From an uncultured Oscillospiraceae bacterium (GTDB lineage Bacteria; Bacillota; Clostridia; Oscillospirales; Acutalibacteraceae): DNA of 64,000 nt. Every line of letters begins with the position of its first letter. Positions within the stretch are counted from its first letter, which is position 1. Shown piece after piece: positions 61,839 through 64,000 of the stretch. The DNA lies in the NCBI GenBank assembly GCA_900548305.1, contig URJZ01000006.1:1-64000 (forward strand). The letters run 5' to 3'. The notes under the pieces were generated by a model that worked only from the letters and a program-made list of their open reading frames with translations, did not search any database and was not told the origin of the DNA. Position numbers and translations under genes: made by a program.

Positions 61839-62915
61839 TTAATCGCCAAAGCAAATACCTACATCACGTGCAGATTGAATGATATTACTATCTTTTGGAA
61901 CATATTTTAATTTGCCTGCTACTTCACTAAGTGGTACAGCAACAATATTTCCATTCTGCAGTGCTACCATGTTTCCGAAATTACCTTCTTCAATCAAACG
62001 AACGGCAGCAGTACCAAAACGAGTGGCAAGTAAACGATCATAAGGACAAGGACTGCCTCCGCGTTGAAAATGTCCGGGTACTGTTACTCGAACCTCTCGT
62101 CCTGTTAATTCAACAATTTCGTGTGCTACACGATAGGAAACAGAAGGGAAAGACATATTTGCACGACTTGCTTTGAATTCTTTTTTAGACATTTCTGCTT
62201 CTTTTTTCGAAAGAGCACCTTCCGCAACAGCCAAAATGCAAAAACGTTTTCCTTGACCGGTTCTTAAGTATAAGCTGTCTACTACTTTATTGATATCGTA
62301 AGGAATTTCCGGCAGTAATATAACATCAGCACCACCTGCAATACCAGCGTATAGGGTAAGCCAGCCAACTTTATGCCCCATAATCTCTACAATAAACACG
62401 CGGCCGTGAGAAGTAGCGGTAGTGTGGATGCAGTCAATAACATTTGTTGCAATTTCAACTGCACTGTTAAAACCAAAGGTCATTTCTGTGCCCCATAAAT
62501 CATTGTCAATGGTTTTTGGGAGCGTAATTATATTTAGTCCTTCTTCACTGAGCAGATTTGCTGTTTTATGCGTACCGTTGCCTCCCAGAATCACAAGACA
62601 ATCCAATTCCATTTTTTTATAAGTTTCTTTCATTTTGGTTACTTTGTCTATATTATTTTCGTCCAGTACGCGCATTTGCTTAAATGGTTGGCGGGAAGTT
62701 CCCAAAATGGTACCACCCAGTGTTAAGATACCTGAAAAATCCATTTGCTTCATTGGAATATAATTTCCTTCAATTAGCCCCTTATAACCATCTTGAATAC
62801 CAAAGATTTTTACATTATCGCCTAACAATTCACAGAATGTTTTTCCAACACCGCGAATAGCCGCATTCAAGCCTTGGCAATCGCCTCCACTTGTCAAAAT
62901 ACCAATTCTTTTCAT
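61839..62915 (-). CDS. pfkA: 6-phosphofructokinase, mixed ATP/PPi signature
   Basis: Phosphorylates fructose-6-phosphate in glycolysis. 358 aa with GILTSGGDCQGLNAAIRG, GGTILGTSR, GGNGTHKTA (residues 111-119), PKTIDNDL (133-140), MGHKVGWL, PEIPYD and GHFQRGGSP. At the two donor-determining sites it has Gly (as in ATP enzymes) and Lys (as in PPi enzymes), and Asn replaces the usual Asp in GGDG. ATP use is more likely, not certain. Preceded on the same strand by ppk with 14 bp between. Confidence 0.9.
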   Translation of the reverse strand: MKRIGILTSGGDCQGLNAAIRGVGKTFCELLGDNVKIFGIQDGYKGLIEGNYIPMKQMDFSGILTLGGTILGTSRQPFKQMRVLDENNIDKVTKMKETYKKMELDCLVILGGNGTHKTANLLSEEGLNIITLPKTIDNDLWGTEMTFGFNSAVEIATNVIDCIHTTATSHGRVFIVEIMGHKVGWLTLYAGIAGGADVILLPEIPYDINKVVDSLYLRTGQGKRFCILAVAEGALSKKEAEMSKKEFKASRANMSFPSVSYRVAHEIVELTGREVRVTVPGHFQRGGSPCPYDRLLATRFGTAAVRLIEEGNFGNMVALQNGNIVAVPLSEVAGKLKYVPKDSNIIQSARDVGICFGD

Positions 62916-62929
62916 GGTTTGTACCTTCT

Positions 62930-64000
62930 TTATTTCATTTTTTCTAAATCAGCTCTTCTGATTGGCGTATATGGTTTGCTCTCATCCAAAGCTTCCAGTT
63001 TGGAAACTGCTTCTTTGGCATACACGCTAAATTCATATTGAGAGTTAAATGGAGCTTTACTACGTTTATCAATGTCAATATAGGTAGTATCATTCTGCAG
63101 TAATCTTGTATTAATTGTATCGTTGAGCATGGTCTGTACAATATCAAATGCACGTTTTTGTAAGTCAGGGTCTTCAATTGGAAATACCAATTCTACGCGG
63201 TGATCCAAATTACGCTGCATCCAATCTGCACTGCCCATATAAATTTTGGAATTACCTGCATTTTCAAATTGAAAAATGCGGCTGTGTTCCAACAATTGAC
63301 CAACAATACTATGTACACTGATATTTTCACTGATTTCCGGAATTCCTGGAATTAAACAGCAAATGCCGCGTACAATAAGTTGCACTTTTACTCCATTTTG
63401 AGATGCCTTATACATCAGCTCAATCATTTCAGGGTCAACCAAAGAGTTTACTTTTACTATTATACCACTTGGAAGCCCTTTTTTCGAGTTTTCTATTTCT
63501 CTTTCAATCATTTGAACAAAAAAACTGCGTAATCCTTGCGGTGCAACTTCAAATTTATTGTATTCCGGAGGACGGGAGTATCCTGTTAATACGTTAAACA
63601 GGGAGGAGGCGTCCATACCATACGGCTCTTTGCAGGTAAATAAGCTAATGTCCGTATAAATTTTTGCGGTTGAGTCGTTATAGTTTCCTGTACCCATATG
63701 TACATAACGGCGAATCCCATCTTCTTCTCTGCGTACAACCAAGAGAATTTTACAGTGTGTTTTTAATCCTACCAAACCATAAATTACATGGCAACCTGCT
63801 TCTTCTAATTTTTTTGCCCAAAGAATATTATTTTCTTCATCAAATCGCGCTTTTAATTCCACCAAAACAGTTACTTGTTTTCCGTTTTCAGCCGCTTTGA
63901 TTAAGGCTGCAACAATAGGAGAGTTACCGCTGACACGATATAAAGTTTGCTTAATAGCCAATACATTTTCATCTTCCGCAGCTTGTTGTACAAAATCTAC
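62930..64000 (-). CDS. ppk: Polyphosphate kinase 1, C-terminal half (5' end outside window)
   Basis: Reversibly makes polyphosphate from ATP. The frame is open to the window edge and reads VLAIKQTLYRVSGNSPIV, a highly conserved PPK1 block. Further motifs: ELKARFDEENNI, GLKTHCKI, YVHMGTGNYND, IYTDISLFT and HSRIFQFENAGNSKIYMGSADWMQRNLDHRVE, which include phospholipase-D-like active-site histidines. The C-terminus is complete. It is upstream of pfkA in the same direction and probably co-transcribed. Confidence 0.96.
   Translation of the reverse strand, partial: VDFVQQAAEDENVLAIKQTLYRVSGNSPIVAALIKAAENGKQVTVLVELKARFDEENNILWAKKLEEAGCHVIYGLVGLKTHCKILLVVRREEDGIRRYVHMGTGNYNDSTAKIYTDISLFTCKEPYGMDASSLFNVLTGYSRPPEYNKFEVAPQGLRSFFVQMIEREIENSKKGLPSGIIVKVNSLVDPEMIELMYKASQNGVKVQLIVRGICCLIPGIPEISENISVHSIVGQLLEHSRIFQFENAGNSKIYMGSADWMQRNLDHRVELVFPIEDPDLQKRAFDIVQTMLNDTINTRLLQNDTTYIDIDKRSKAPFNSQYEFSVYAKEAVSKLEALDESKPYTPIRRADLEKMK

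Overview
The window comes from a low-GC, Gram-positive, spore-forming Clostridia genome. The evidence is a GerA-type germination operon (gerAA/AB/AC), SepF/DivIVA division genes, Shine-Dalgarno sites of the AGGAGG type, frequent TTG starts, and BirA, CoaX, NrdR and MtaB of Firmicutes type. PcrA carries an insert after its Walker A motif that I associate with Oscillospiraceae/Ruminococcaceae; that placement is inference. No rRNA, tRNA, CRISPR array, phage or IS element was seen. Most of the window is chromosomal core.

Layout. 1-4.3 kb: 3' end of leuS, a possible antisense-strand small RNA, a DUF1294 membrane protein, a GH10-like secreted hydrolase and mtaB. 4.4-9.9 kb: a Crh-like HPr protein, an ABC-F ATPase, a helical protein, an MBL-fold hydrolase, a TIM-barrel isomerase and nrdR. 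9.9-13 kb: coenzyme A supply (panT-coaX divergent from coaBC). 13.1-18.8 kb: DUF421/DUF4363 pair, two small XRE regulators and the gerA operon. 18.8-25.2 kb: DUF1836 regulator, pcrA, and a PF04392-type ABC importer of three genes. 25.3-34.5 kb: a Cys-rich clostridial protein, a TetR regulator divergent from an aspartoacylase-like gene, then a methyltransferase followed by a five-gene Nik/Dpp-type importer. 34.6-39.3 kb: the biotin operon birA-bioY-bioB-bioD-bioA behind a textbook BirA operator. 39.3-43.7 kb: a small orphan, a YhgE/Pip membrane protein, a tiny frameshifted ORF unit and a GT2 glycosyltransferase. 43.9-61.1 kb: a long co-directional run, miaB-ricA/ylbF-like-mutS-mutL-miaA, then HlyD-like-yggS-sepF-ylmH-divIVA-ileS and lspA-rluD-comEA-like-nitroreductase. 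61.2-61.8 kb: a gene-free 650-nt stretch. 61.8-64 kb: pfkA and the 3' part of ppk, both on the minus strand.

The most unusual signal is 61,204-61,789. It has a promoter-like TATAAT, at least five mutually compatible RNA helices (one a 13-bp long-range helix), GNRA loops, purine-rich joiners and a strong terminator, but no ORF. I read it as a large structured non-coding RNA of about 585 nt, comparable in size to the ROOL class; its identity is unproven. Other notable signals are a palindromic repeat family with a period near 100 bp at two divergent promoter regions (8.3-8.5 kb and 19.5-19.65 kb), a candidate ~105-nt small RNA at ~1 kb, a terminator buried in the gerAC coding end, and a methyltransferase/metal-importer cassette with a divergent TetR gene.

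All calls rest on reading motifs and hand-folding; no database or folding program was run.
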